In this document: piece by piece, positions 36,583 through 44,873 of the stretch
Numbering within the stretch: the stretch's first letter is position 1
Layout: each line of letters begins with the position of its first letter
Source of the DNA: Acidobacteriota bacterium
GTDB taxonomy: Bacteria > Acidobacteriota > Blastocatellia > RBC074
Direction: 5' to 3'
Length of the DNA stretch: 64,000 bases
NCBI GenBank assembly: GCA_016196035.1
Contig: JACPYM010000006.1
Span: forward strand, 62,001 to 126,000
Program-made: the position numbers and the translations under genes
Notes under the pieces: generated by a model
The model's input: only the letters and a program-made list of their open reading frames with translations
Databases searched by the model: none
Told to the model about the DNA's origin: nothing

Positions 36583-38622
36583 CTACGCCAATCCCAACGC
36601 CACAATGATCACGTCAATCAGCTTGATGCCAATGAACGGGACAACCACGCCACCTAAGCCATAGATCAACAGGTTGCGCCGCAATAGCACCGCTGCGCTC
36701 AACGGGCGATACTTGACGCCTCTGAGCGCCAGCGGAATCAGCACGATGATGATCAGCGCATTGAAAATCACCGCTGACAGAATCGCCGATTGCGGCGTCG
36801 CGAGCTTCATAATGTTCAGCGCATTCATCACCGGAAACGCCGCCGAAAACATCGCCGGGATAATGGCAAAGTATTTCGCCACATCGTTGGCGATGGAAAA
36901 GGTCGTCAGCGCGCCGCGCGTCATTAACAACTGTTTGCCAATTTCGACTACCTCGATCAGCTTGGTCGGATTGGAATCGAGATCAACCATATTGCCTGCT
37001 TCTTTCGCGGCTTGCGTGCCAGTGTTCATTGCCACGCCGACATCGGCTTGCGCCAACGCGGGTGCGTCGTTGGTGCCGTCGCCGGTCATGGCGACGAGCT
37101 TTCCTTCAGCCTGTTCGCGTTTGATCAGCGCCATCTTGTCTTCGGGCCTGGCTTCGGCGAGGAAATCGTCCACGCCGGCTTCACGTGCAATCGTCGCCGC
37201 AGTCAGCGGGTTGTCGCCCGTGATCATCACCGTTTTGATGCCCATTGCGCGCAGTTGATCGAAGCGTTCTTTCATCCCGCCTTTGACGATGTCTTTCAGA
37301 TAAATGACACCCAGCGGACGTTTGCTATCGGCCACGACGAGCGGCGTGCCGCCCGCTTTGGAGATGCGTTCGACAATCTCGCGCAATTGCGCTGGAGCTA
37401 GCGCGCCATTATTGCTGACGTAGCGTTCAATCGCATCCACCGCGCCTTTGCGAATTTCGCGCCCGTCGTAATCCACGCCGGACATGCGCGTTTGCGCTGT
37501 GAACGGGATGAAGTGCGCCTGATGGGTGTGCAGTTCGCGCCCACGCAAACCGTATTTCTCTTTCGCCAGCACGACAATTGAACGCCCTTCTGGTGTCTCA
37601 TCGGCGAGCGAAGACAATTGGGCGGCTTCGGCCAACTCCATCGCATCTACGCCGGGCAATGTGACGAACTCGGTCGCCTGCCGATTGCCCAGCGTGATCG
37701 TGCCGGTCTTGTCGAGCAGCAGCGTATTCACGTCACCCGCCGCCTCGACCGCGCGCCCGGACATCGCCAGCACGTTATGTTGGATCAAGCGATCCATCCC
37801 AGCGATACCGATGGCTGAGAGCAGTCCGCCGATGGTCGTCGGGATCAGGCAAACCAGCAACGAGACGAGCACGAAGATCGTCTGCGGCGCGTTCGAATAA
37901 ACGGCGAAGGGCTGTAACGTCACAACGGCGAGCAGAAAGATAATCGTCAAGCCTGCGAGCAGGATGTTCAGCGCGATTTCGTTTGGCGTCTTCTGCCGCT
38001 CGGCGCCTTCGACCAGCGCGATCATGCGGTCGAGAAAGGTCTCGCCAGGGTTCGAGGTGATACGAATCTTGATTTGATCTGACAGCACGCGCGTGCCGCC
38101 GGTGACTGCCGAACGGTCGCCACCGGCTTCGCGGATGACGGGTGCGGATTCGCCCGTGATGGCTGATTCATCCACCGAGGCGACGCCTTCGATAATCTCG
38201 CCATCGCCGGGAATGAATTCGCCCGCCGAGACGAGCACGACATCATCTTTGCGCAACTGCGTCGCGCCGACCACTTGCGTCTGTCCGTTGGGCAACAGCT
38301 TGTTCGCCGTGGTCTCGGTTCTGGCTTTGCGCAAGTTGTCCGCTTGCGCTTTGCCGCGCCCTTCGGCCATCGCCTCGGCGAAGTTGGCGAAAAGCACGGT
38401 GAACCAGAGCCAGAGCGTGATCTGCAAGTCAAACCCGATACCATGCGTACCCTGTGCAAGATCGCGGACGAGCAAAATCGTCGTGATGACGCTGCCCACC
38501 TCGACGACGAACATCACCGGGTTGCCCATCATTTTGACCGGGTGCAACTTGCGGAATGAATCCCCCAAGGCGCGCGTCATGATCTTCGGGTCCCAAATTG
38601 AGATCGTCTTTTCTTTAGCCAT
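36583..38622 (-). CDS. kdpB: KdpB, P-type potassium-transporting ATPase B chain
   Basis: 679 residues, full length. The phosphorylation motif [13 protein letters not shown], the actuator TGES ([10 protein letters not shown]) and the hinge [24 protein letters not shown] are intact. It hydrolyses ATP to drive high-affinity K+ uptake with KdpA. The gene lies 80 bp after kdpA, with an inverted repeat in the gap. The stop codon lies 6 bp from the end of the 106-bp element. Confidence 0.97.
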   Translation of the reverse strand: MAKEKTISIWDPKIMTRALGDSFRKLHPVKMMGNPVMFVVEVGSVITTILLVRDLAQGTHGIGFDLQITLWLWFTVLFANFAEAMAEGRGKAQADNLRKARTETTANKLLPNGQTQVVGATQLRKDDVVLVSAGEFIPGDGEIIEGVASVDESAITGESAPVIREAGGDRSAVTGGTRVLSDQIKIRITSNPGETFLDRMIALVEGAERQKTPNEIALNILLAGLTIIFLLAVVTLQPFAVYSNAPQTIFVLVSLLVCLIPTTIGGLLSAIGIAGMDRLIQHNVLAMSGRAVEAAGDVNTLLLDKTGTITLGNRQATEFVTLPGVDAMELAEAAQLSSLADETPEGRSIVVLAKEKYGLRGRELHTHQAHFIPFTAQTRMSGVDYDGREIRKGAVDAIERYVSNNGALAPAQLREIVERISKAGGTPLVVADSKRPLGVIYLKDIVKGGMKERFDQLRAMGIKTVMITGDNPLTAATIAREAGVDDFLAEARPEDKMALIKREQAEGKLVAMTGDGTNDAPALAQADVGVAMNTGTQAAKEAGNMVDLDSNPTKLIEVVEIGKQLLMTRGALTTFSIANDVAKYFAIIPAMFSAAFPVMNALNIMKLATPQSAILSAVIFNALIIIVLIPLALRGVKYRPLSAAVLLRRNLLIYGLGGVVVPFIGIKLIDVIIVALGLA

Positions 38623-38636
38623 AGTCTCTTTCTGTT

Positions 38637-38700
38637 TGTAGTCCCGCCTTCAGGCGGAAGGATTGCTTACCAACCCATTCCGCCTGAAGGCGGGACTACA
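38637..38700. repeat. Inverted repeat with 23-bp perfect arms between kdpA and kdpB
   Basis: TGTAGTCCCGCCTTCAGGCGGAA is too long to give in full; the arms at 38637-38659 and 38678-38700 are exact complements with an 18-nt loop. Each arm also has a CCGCCTTCAGGCGG inner palindrome. It occupies nearly the whole kdpA-kdpB gap. Confidence 0.85.
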
Positions 38701-38702
38701 AA

Positions 38703-40514
38703 CTAAAATGTCTGTCCCGCTTGCATCAGCAAATGCTCCACGATGGGGCCCAGGCTCAAGACCGGAAAGAAGGTCAGCGCCCCCACGATCAAAATCACGC
38801 TCACCAACAATGTCGCGAAAAGCGGCGTCGTGACCGGGAACGTGCCCAAGGACGGCGGCACGATCTTTTTGCGGCCCAGACTGCCCGCCAGCGCCAGCAT
38901 CGGGATGATCATGAAAAACCGCCCCAACAGCATCGCCGCGCCGAGGGTCGTGTTGTACCAATACGTGTTGGCCGAAATGCCCGCGAAGGCCGAACCGTTG
39001 TTGCCTGTGCCTGAGGTGAACGCATAGAGCATTTCGGTCAGCCCGTGCGGCCCGCCGTTGTTGAGTTGCGCGGTACCAAAGCCTGATGAGACTGACGAAA
39101 TCGCCGTGAAGACCAGAATCGTCAGCGGGAAGATCAGCAGATTGAGCATCGCCATCTTCACGTCGTAAGCCTCGACCTTCTTGCCCAGATACTCCGGCGT
39201 GCGCCCGACCATCAGCCCGGCGATGAAGACCGCCAGTACGACGTAAATCAAGATGCCGTACAGCCCCGCGCCCACACCGCCAAAGACCACTTCGCTGAGC
39301 ATGATGTTCGCCAGCGGCACCAACCCGCCCAGCGGTGTGAAGGAATCGTGCATCCCGTTGACTGCGCCGCACGAAGCATCGGTCGTAATCGTCGCCCAGA
39401 GCGCGGTATTCGCCAGCCCGAACCGCACTTCTTTGCCTTCCATATTGCCGCCCGACTGCATCACCGTCGTCGCCTGATCCACCCCGGCCAGCAGCGGATT
39501 ACCTTTCGCTTCGGCCCAGTAACTCACCAGAATGCCCGCAAAAAACAGCGCCGACATCGCGGCGAAGACCGCCCAGCCGTGGCGTGGCGAGCCAGTCATC
39601 CGGCCCAGCGTGTACGTCAGCCCCGCCGAGACGGCGAAGATCGCAATCATCTCCAGGAAGTTCGTCAACGGCGTCGGGTTCTCGAAGGGGTGCGCGCTGT
39701 TGGCGTTGAAGAAGCCGCCACCGTTCGTGCCCCACTCCTTGATAGACTCTTGCGAAGCCACCGGCCCTTGCGCGATCACTTGTTCGGTGATTTGTTGCGT
39801 CTCTTTGAGCGGCTTGCCGTCCGGCCCGTTGACGACGTTCCCCTGCGCGTCTTTCTTCTCTACCTCGATGGTTTGAGGGTCGAGCAGTTTGACGGTGTCG
39901 TAAGGCCGCAGGTTTTGCGGCACGCCGCCTGCCACCAGCACCAGCGCGCCGACGAGGCAGAACGGCAAACAGACCCACAAGGCTGCCCGCGTCATGTCTA
40001 CCCAGAAGTTGCCCAGCGTGTCTTTCTCGCGCTGCGCGATGCCGCGAATAAAGGCGATAGCGAGCGCAATGCCGACCGCCGCCGAGACGAAGTTGTGATA
40101 CGCCAGCCCCGCCATCTGCGTCAGGTAACTCATCGTCACTTCGGGCACATAGCTCTGCCAATTGGTGTTGGTCGTGAACGATGCCGCCGTGTTGAAGGAC
40201 GAGTGCGGAATGATCCCCGCCAGCTTTTGCGGATTGAAGGGCAAATAGTATTGCAAGCGCTGAAGCGCATAGAGCACGAGCATCGAGACCAAGCTGAAGA
40301 GCAGCATCGTCACGCTGTACTCCGTCCAGCGCATCTCACGCCGTTCGTCCACGCCGGTCAGGCGATAAATCAGCCGCTCCAGGGGCCGCAACACCGGATC
40401 GAGCAATGTCCGCTCGCGGTTGAAGACGCGCGTCATAAACACGCCGAGCGGCTTCGTGACGGCGAGGATCACGGCAAAAAAGAGCAGGATTTGTAACCAG
40501 CCGTTGATTGTCAT
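38703..40514 (-). CDS. kdpA: KdpA, potassium-transporting ATPase A chain
   Basis: 603 residues, some 45 longer than the E. coli protein, mainly through an insert near residues 215-250 rich in charged residues ([10 protein letters not shown]). The K+ filter motifs are present (for example [20 protein letters not shown] near 270). About ten membrane helices. It forms the selective K+ channel part of the Kdp pump. It follows kdpF after 140 bp that hold another 106-bp palindrome. Confidence 0.96.
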   Translation of the reverse strand: MTINGWLQILLFFAVILAVTKPLGVFMTRVFNRERTLLDPVLRPLERLIYRLTGVDERREMRWTEYSVTMLLFSLVSMLVLYALQRLQYYLPFNPQKLAGIIPHSSFNTAASFTTNTNWQSYVPEVTMSYLTQMAGLAYHNFVSAAVGIALAIAFIRGIAQREKDTLGNFWVDMTRAALWVCLPFCLVGALVLVAGGVPQNLRPYDTVKLLDPQTIEVEKKDAQGNVVNGPDGKPLKETQQITEQVIAQGPVASQESIKEWGTNGGGFFNANSAHPFENPTPLTNFLEMIAIFAVSAGLTYTLGRMTGSPRHGWAVFAAMSALFFAGILVSYWAEAKGNPLLAGVDQATTVMQSGGNMEGKEVRFGLANTALWATITTDASCGAVNGMHDSFTPLGGLVPLANIMLSEVVFGGVGAGLYGILIYVVLAVFIAGLMVGRTPEYLGKKVEAYDVKMAMLNLLIFPLTILVFTAISSVSSGFGTAQLNNGGPHGLTEMLYAFTSGTGNNGSAFAGISANTYWYNTTLGAAMLLGRFFMIIPMLALAGSLGRKKIVPPSLGTFPVTTPLFATLLVSVILIVGALTFFPVLSLGPIVEHLLMQAGQTF

Positions 40515-40537
40515 AAGAGTCCGTGATTAACGGCTGC

Positions 40538-40643
40538 CTGGGTACGCACCGCTTCCAGCGTGCGGTCTCGGCCACAGACCTTTTCCTATCGGAAGGAAGC
40601 CGCCTGTCACTGAGACTGCACGCTGGAAGCGGTGCATGCCCGG
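40538..40643. repeat. 106-bp palindromic element, copy between kdpF and kdpA
   Basis: Same arms and length as the copies at 36471 and 59219; the outer end of the right arm has drifted (GCATGCCCGG). The centre keeps a CTATCGGAAGGAA stretch also seen in the 59219 copy. No gene or flanking duplication is evident. Confidence 0.85.
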
Positions 40644-40654
40644 GGGCACGTCAG

Positions 40655-40744
40655 TTAAAACTTCTCCGGGCGCAGCAGTGCGTAAGTCAAATAGACCAGC
40701 AATGCTGCCGCCGCGACCAACGATAAAATTGATTCCCAGTTCAT
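40655..40744 (-). CDS. kdpF: KdpF, small stabilising subunit
   Basis: 29 residues: one hydrophobic helix (LSLVAAAALLVYLTYALL) ending in RPEKF, the typical KdpF tail. It begins MNWESIL. AGGAG lies 6 bp before the ATG at 40744. KdpF is a single-helix subunit that stabilises KdpABC in the membrane. It is in the expected place upstream of kdpA. Confidence 0.9.
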   Translation of the reverse strand: MNWESILSLVAAAALLVYLTYALLRPEKF

Positions 40745-40759
40745 CGTTCTCCTCGTTCT

Positions 40760-40930
40760 TATAGCGATTTGCAGATGGGCGCGACCGACCAATGTAGGAG
40801 CAGACCTGGGTGTCTGCCCCGGTGGCAGCAGACGGAATCGAAGGTGTCAAAGGTGACCAGGGCAACACGCAGGTCTGCCCCTACGTTGCCTGTGGTTGTT
40901 GCAGGTCGCACCCAATTGAAAACCGCTATA
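40760..40930. mobile_element. MITE-like 171-bp element with terminal inverted repeats
   Basis: The ends TATAGCG...GCGACC (40760-40786) and the complement at 40904-40930 match at 22 of 27 positions. A second pair of arms inside carries GTAGG-GCAGACCTG. There is no coding capacity. The TA at the outer ends could be a target duplication. It lies between the two 29-residue membrane-protein genes. Confidence 0.5.
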
Positions 40931-40933
40931 AAG

Positions 40934-41023
40934 CTATTGCAGCTTTTCACACCCGCGCACGTACACGAACGCGAGCAAAAAGAAGATCACTGTGACAGCG
41001 AGATAGATTAGGTCGTCCATCAT
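40934..41023 (-). CDS. 29-residue single-helix membrane protein upstream of kdpF
   Basis: MMDDLIYLAVTVIFFLLAF followed by VYVRGCEKLQ, with one membrane helix and a basic/polar tail. GGGAGAA lies before the ATG pair at 41023/41020. Small proteins ending in C-E-K/R-L are often found just upstream of kdpF in other bacteria (general knowledge), so a Kdp-linked role is likely, although none is established. Confidence 0.7.
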   Translation of the reverse strand: MMDDLIYLAVTVIFFLLAFVYVRGCEKLQ

Positions 41024-41175
41024 TTCTCCCAAATTTGACGCACCGCTTATTTGCGCCCAGCCGCTCGTGCAAGCGGTGGCGCAACCGCGCGCGTCCGCGC
41101 AAGCCATGTGCCTGCCGCCTTTGCGCATCTTTACCCAGTTGTGCACGCCGTCTGGCCAGCCGTGTTTCTGTCCGT

Positions 41176-41523
41176 TTACAGATCGTCGTCGTCTTCGTCG
41201 TCATCACGCGCGACCTGCGACAAGTCTTGTGTCTTCCCCGGCTCCAACCAATCCAGACAGCACGCACCCAGCAGAATGAGCGGTATCGTTAAACACAGCA
41301 GCACCGTGCCAGCGGTCGCCAGCCAGTGCTTTGCGCCAGCGTCAGCCGTCAGCCATCCGGCGGCTGTCAGCAGCGCGCCCAGCACCGCGACCACCACACC
41401 GCCGCCTAGTCCGCTGAAAGCGCCCCAAACCTGCACGCCCTCCCGCGCGTGCCTACCAATGGCGGACGGCTTGACACTCGCGTTTAGGTTTGCGTCCTGA
41501 TGTAAAAGAGTAAGTGCGCGCAT
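41176..41523 (-). CDS. Small two-helix membrane protein with acidic tail
   Basis: 115 residues from the ATG at 41523 (GGAGAACG upstream). Two hydrophobic segments (about 33-56 and 66-88) and an Asp/Glu-only ending (ARDDDEDDDDL). I do not recognise the family. It is the first gene after the 11-bp repeat operator at 41651-41694 and precedes the kdpF-kdpA genes on the same strand, so it could be the first gene of the kdp transcript. Confidence 0.6.
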   Translation of the reverse strand: MRALTLLHQDANLNASVKPSAIGRHAREGVQVWGAFSGLGGGVVVAVLGALLTAAGWLTADAGAKHWLATAGTVLLCLTIPLILLGACCLDWLEPGKTQDLSQVARDDDEDDDDL

Positions 41524-41888
41524 GTCGTTCTCCTTCGGCTGCCCCCGTCTGGCTGCGAGGTCATTTCTGCCGCTCTCGTGCCAGCGCGGGGGGAAGCCTT
41601 GTTTTGTTTCGTTTGGGTCAATCATCAACGGTTTCAGCGTAGGGCAGGAGCCGTAAAGATGGCGCAAGTTGTTTATAAATAGTTCGTAAAGAGTCTTTTT
41701 ACGTTCAGGCGCTAGGGCGGTGTGTGATGTCTCAACTCAGCGCCTGCCGAGTTGATAGATTGGAGGGAGGGTCAGTAAAAACGCGGGCGCATGCCGGGCT
41801 GGGCATAAGCAGAGCACTTGCGACATAGCTGGAGATAAGCGGAAGAATTGATGGAGTTGGCCCGGCTGGCTCCCTGCCGAAAGCCAGG
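41524..41888. other. Regulatory gap between KimA gene and small-protein/kdp genes
   Basis: The 365 bp hold no gene that I can support. The notable content is the array of 11-bp repeats at 41651-41694. The remainder is GC-rich spacer, and the promoter for the genes from 41523 downward must lie here. Confidence 0.5.
41651..41694 (-). promoter_or_regulatory. 11-bp direct repeats, candidate KdpE-type operator
   Basis: Four contiguous 11-bp blocks. Blocks 1, 3 and 4 match the pattern (T/C)(C/T)(G/A)TAAA(G/T)A, for example TCGTAAAGAGT; block 2 is degenerate. OmpR/PhoB-type regulators bind 11-bp direct repeats, and a KdpE-like regulator is encoded 2.5 kb away. The array lies about 130 bp upstream of the start codon at 41523. 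Confidence 0.55.
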
Positions 41889-43886
41889 TTAATGCTTGAG
41901 GTGGTACGGCACGTTCACCACGATGACGCCTTGTTTGAACAACAACGCGCCTTTCAGCAAGAGCGAGCTTTGGTTGTGCAACAAGTGTTGCCACCATTTG
42001 GCGGGCACGAATTCGGGAATGATCACGGTGACAATGTCGTCATCGCGCTTGCGGTCTACACGATGAATGTAGCGCAACAGCGGCGCGGTCAATTCACGAT
42101 AAGGCGAAGGCAGGACGACTAGGTTGACGCCAAAATTCCACTGCTCCCAATTCTTGCGCAGGAGCGCGGTGGCCTGTTCATCAAAATCCACATAGACCGC
42201 CGTCACATTGTTAGGCGCGATGGATTTGGCGTATTGCAGCGCATTGATGACGCCGCGATGAATGCCGGAAATCGGCACGATGACCGCGTGGTTGACTTCG
42301 TGCAGTGGCTCTACGCCCTCGATCGTGAGTTGCCGCGCGACGTTGCGGTAATGCTCGTGAATTGCTTTGAACAGCAGCACCAGCAGCGGAATCACAACCA
42401 CCACGATCCACGCGCCGTGAATGAATTTGGTCACGATGAAAACCGCCAGCACGATGGCGGTGGCAATGGCGCCGACGCCGTTGATGACGATGGATTTTTT
42501 CCAACTGGCCGGGGCCGTGACTTCATCGTGCACGAAATGCGATTGCTGCTGTTGTTCCACTGCCAAGGCGACATCGGGCAATGGCTGGCGGGCCGCGCCT
42601 GCCGCCGTTGCAGCATTCGCCGCCTGCGCGTGCCCCTTATCACGTTCGGCCAGCCAATGCCGCACCATACCCGCTTGCGAAAGCGTGAACGAGAGGAAGA
42701 CGCCGACAGCATACAGCGGAATCAGTCGCGAGGTGTCCCCGGCGAAAGCCACTACCAGCAGGCTGGAGAAAAGCGCCAGAATCACGATGCCATTCGAGAA
42801 CACTAGCCGGTCGCCGCGATTGGCGAATTGACGCGGCAGAAAGCGGTCGCGCGCCAACAAACTGCCCAGCCGCGGGAAGTCCGCGAACGAAGTATTCGCG
42901 GCCAACACCAAGATCGCCGCCGTCGCCGCTTGCACCAGGTAATAACACCAACTCAGTGGGCCGGTGAACATGATGCGCGCGAATTGCGAAATGACGGTTT
43001 CGCTGGCGTTCGGATGCACACCGTACAAATACGCCATCAGGCTGGTACCCAGAAACATCGTCGTCAGCAGCACCGCCATCCAGACCAGCGTGGTCGAGGC
43101 GTTGCGGGCTTCGGGCGCTTTGAACGCCGGAATGCCATTCGAAATCGCCTCGACGCCGGTCAACGCCGAACAGCCATTCGAGAACGCACCCAGCAACAAA
43201 AACAGCGTGAGCGGTTGCGCGTGATAGCCTACGGCCAGTGCCAGGTTTTCGCCGGGCGCGGGTGCGGCACCGCCGAATTTCAAATAGTGGAAGAGGCCAT
43301 ACCCGATCATGAACAGGAAGCTGACGATAAAGACATAGGTCGGCACGGCAAAGAGTGCGCCTGATTCGCGCACTCCGCGCAAGTTGGCGAGCGCAATCAG
43401 CACGATGAAAAAGAGACCGAGCGCGACCTTGTGATCATCCAGCCAGGCAAAGCGCGTCCCCTGCACCGCCGAAGTAAGCGCCGCCACGCCCGCCGCAATC
43501 GAAACGGAAACCGTCAGCACGTAATCCACCAGCAATGAGGCCGCCGCGATCAAACCGGGCGTCGTGCCCAGATTCTCTTTGGCGACGATGTACGCGCCAC
43601 CGCCCGATGGATAGGCATGAATCGTTTGCCGATAACTGATCGCGACGATAGCCAGCAGCGCGGCGATAGCGAGCGAAATCGGAATGACGTATTGAAACGC
43701 GTGGGTCTGGCCGTAAGCGACGGCCACGGCCAGCACGAGCAGAATCTCTTCGGTCGCATACGCTGTCGAAGAAAGCGCGTCTGAAGAAAAGACCGCCAGC
43801 GCCGTCAGTTTGGAAAGCCGTTCGTGGGCCGCCTGTTCGGTTCGCAAGGCTCTCCCGACGATGAGGCGCTTAACCGATGTCGCCAT
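41889..43886 (-). CDS. kimA: KimA-type (KUP superfamily) potassium transporter
   Basis: 665 residues. The start VKRLIVGRALRTEQAAHERL and FSSDALSSTAYATEE closely resemble Bacillus KimA (formerly YdaO). D36 and Y43 fall at the same positions as ion-pathway residues I recall for that protein, and D121-Y122 fit its next conserved pair. About 12 helices cover residues 30-495, and a soluble USP-like C-terminal domain covers 500-665. KimA takes up K+ with protons and is inhibited by c-di-AMP in Firmicutes. The gene lies between the KdpE-like regulator and the kdp genes. No c-di-AMP riboswitch was seen upstream. Confidence 0.85.
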   Translation of the reverse strand: MATSVKRLIVGRALRTEQAAHERLSKLTALAVFSSDALSSTAYATEEILLVLAVAVAYGQTHAFQYVIPISLAIAALLAIVAISYRQTIHAYPSGGGAYIVAKENLGTTPGLIAAASLLVDYVLTVSVSIAAGVAALTSAVQGTRFAWLDDHKVALGLFFIVLIALANLRGVRESGALFAVPTYVFIVSFLFMIGYGLFHYLKFGGAAPAPGENLALAVGYHAQPLTLFLLLGAFSNGCSALTGVEAISNGIPAFKAPEARNASTTLVWMAVLLTTMFLGTSLMAYLYGVHPNASETVISQFARIMFTGPLSWCYYLVQAATAAILVLAANTSFADFPRLGSLLARDRFLPRQFANRGDRLVFSNGIVILALFSSLLVVAFAGDTSRLIPLYAVGVFLSFTLSQAGMVRHWLAERDKGHAQAANAATAAGAARQPLPDVALAVEQQQQSHFVHDEVTAPASWKKSIVINGVGAIATAIVLAVFIVTKFIHGAWIVVVVIPLLVLLFKAIHEHYRNVARQLTIEGVEPLHEVNHAVIVPISGIHRGVINALQYAKSIAPNNVTAVYVDFDEQATALLRKNWEQWNFGVNLVVLPSPYRELTAPLLRYIHRVDRKRDDDIVTVIIPEFVPAKWWQHLLHNQSSLLLKGALLFKQGVIVVNVPYHLKH

Positions 43887-43972
43887 AGAGATCGCTCAAC
43901 TCCTTTGAAATTCGCGTTGTCGTGCTGGTTTGTTCAGGCTGGTAACACACGTCACGAACTGTAGGGCAGCCG

Positions 43973-44005
43973 GCATAAGGAAGTTATAAAGAGTGCATAA
44001 AGAGT
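43973..44005 (-). promoter_or_regulatory. Three 11-bp direct repeats upstream of the KimA gene
   Basis: GCATAAGGAAG, TTATAAAGAGT and GCATAAAGAGT stand in perfect 11-bp phase, ending about 87 bp before the KimA start codon. They match the array at 41651-41694 (TTATAAATAGT, TCGTAAAGAGT). The shared motif and spacing point to one regulator, probably the KdpE-like protein encoded just upstream. Confidence 0.6.
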
Positions 44006-44043
44006 TCGTAAGGGCGAGATACAGACTGAGGTTTCGGCGAAGC

Positions 44044-44146
44044 CTTTGGAGTGCGTGCGGCACAGGCCGCCGCTTTGGTAGTCCTTTGGCGTTTACGAAA
44101 TGAAGGGCATACCAAAGCGGCGGCCTGTGCCGCACGCACTCCAAAG
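44044..44146. repeat. Inverted repeat with 37-bp perfect arms
   Basis: Arms 44044-44080 and 44110-44146 are exact complements (CTTTGGAGTGCGTGCGGC... with complement), with a 29-nt loop. It lies 28 bp past the regulator's stop codon. It may terminate the kinase-regulator transcript or be an inserted repeat unit. Confidence 0.88.
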
Positions 44147-44174
44147 ACGCTGCGCGTCGAAGAAAGCGAATCCA

Positions 44175-44873
44175 TCAACCTTCAGCGTTGAAGCGATACC
44201 CAACCCACGGCTCAGTCAGGATGTAGCGCGGATTGGCTGGGTCGGCTTCGATCTTCTTGCGCAACTGGCCGACAAAGACGCGCAGGTATTCGGTCTGTTC
44301 GGTGTAATCACCGCCCCAAACAGCCGCCAGCAGTGCCCGATGCGTGAGGACTTTGCCCGCGTGCTGCAGCAGGTAAGCCAGCAACTCAAACTCTTTTGGC
44401 GTCAGGTGCAATTCGGTGCCGCGCAATATGATGCGGTGAGCGGTTTGATCCAGGCCGAAATCGCCGGCAGCCAATTGCGCCGAGGCAGCTTTCGACAAGC
44501 TGGCGGGCACGCGCCGCAACGCGGCACGAATACGGGCGAGCAGCTCATCCATACCGAAGGGTTTCGTCACGTAATCATCCGCGCCCGCATCCAGCGCCTT
44601 CACTTTGGTTTGCTCTTCGCCTTTGACCGAGAGGACGATGATTGGCAGTTGCGTTTGCAGCCGTAATTGGCGGCACAATTCGATGCCATCCATACCGGGC
44701 ATCGTCAGATCGGTCACCACCAGATCGGGCGGCCAATCGTGCAGGACATCCAGCGCGGCCTCGCCATCCGCCGCCGTGCGCACATCGTAACCATGCGTTT
44801 GCAGGCTGCGCCGCAACACGCGTGTGATCTGCGGTTCATCATCCACCACCAAAATGCGCTTGTGTTCGTTCAT
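44175..44873 (-). CDS. kdpE: KdpE-like OmpR-family response regulator
   Basis: 232 residues. Receiver domain with acidic pair D11-D12, phospho-acceptor D55 and Lys in YVTKPF; winged-helix domain from about 135 with HLTPKEFELLAYLLQHAGKVLTHRALL and VFVGQLRKKIEADP...RYILTEPWVGYRF, as in KdpE. It should bind direct repeats and activate K+ uptake genes. Its start overlaps the stop of the sensor-kinase gene by 4 bp. The symbol rests on family resemblance and gene context. Confidence 0.88.
   Translation of the reverse strand: MNEHKRILVVDDEPQITRVLRRSLQTHGYDVRTAADGEAALDVLHDWPPDLVVTDLTMPGMDGIELCRQLRLQTQLPIIVLSVKGEEQTKVKALDAGADDYVTKPFGMDELLARIRAALRRVPASLSKAASAQLAAGDFGLDQTAHRIILRGTELHLTPKEFELLAYLLQHAGKVLTHRALLAAVWGGDYTEQTEYLRVFVGQLRKKIEADPANPRYILTEPWVGYRFNAEG

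Noticed and set aside
43887-44174. c-di-AMP (ydaO-type) riboswitch before the KimA gene
   Set aside because: The space holds the 11-bp repeats and an inverted repeat; I found none of the conserved riboswitch core.
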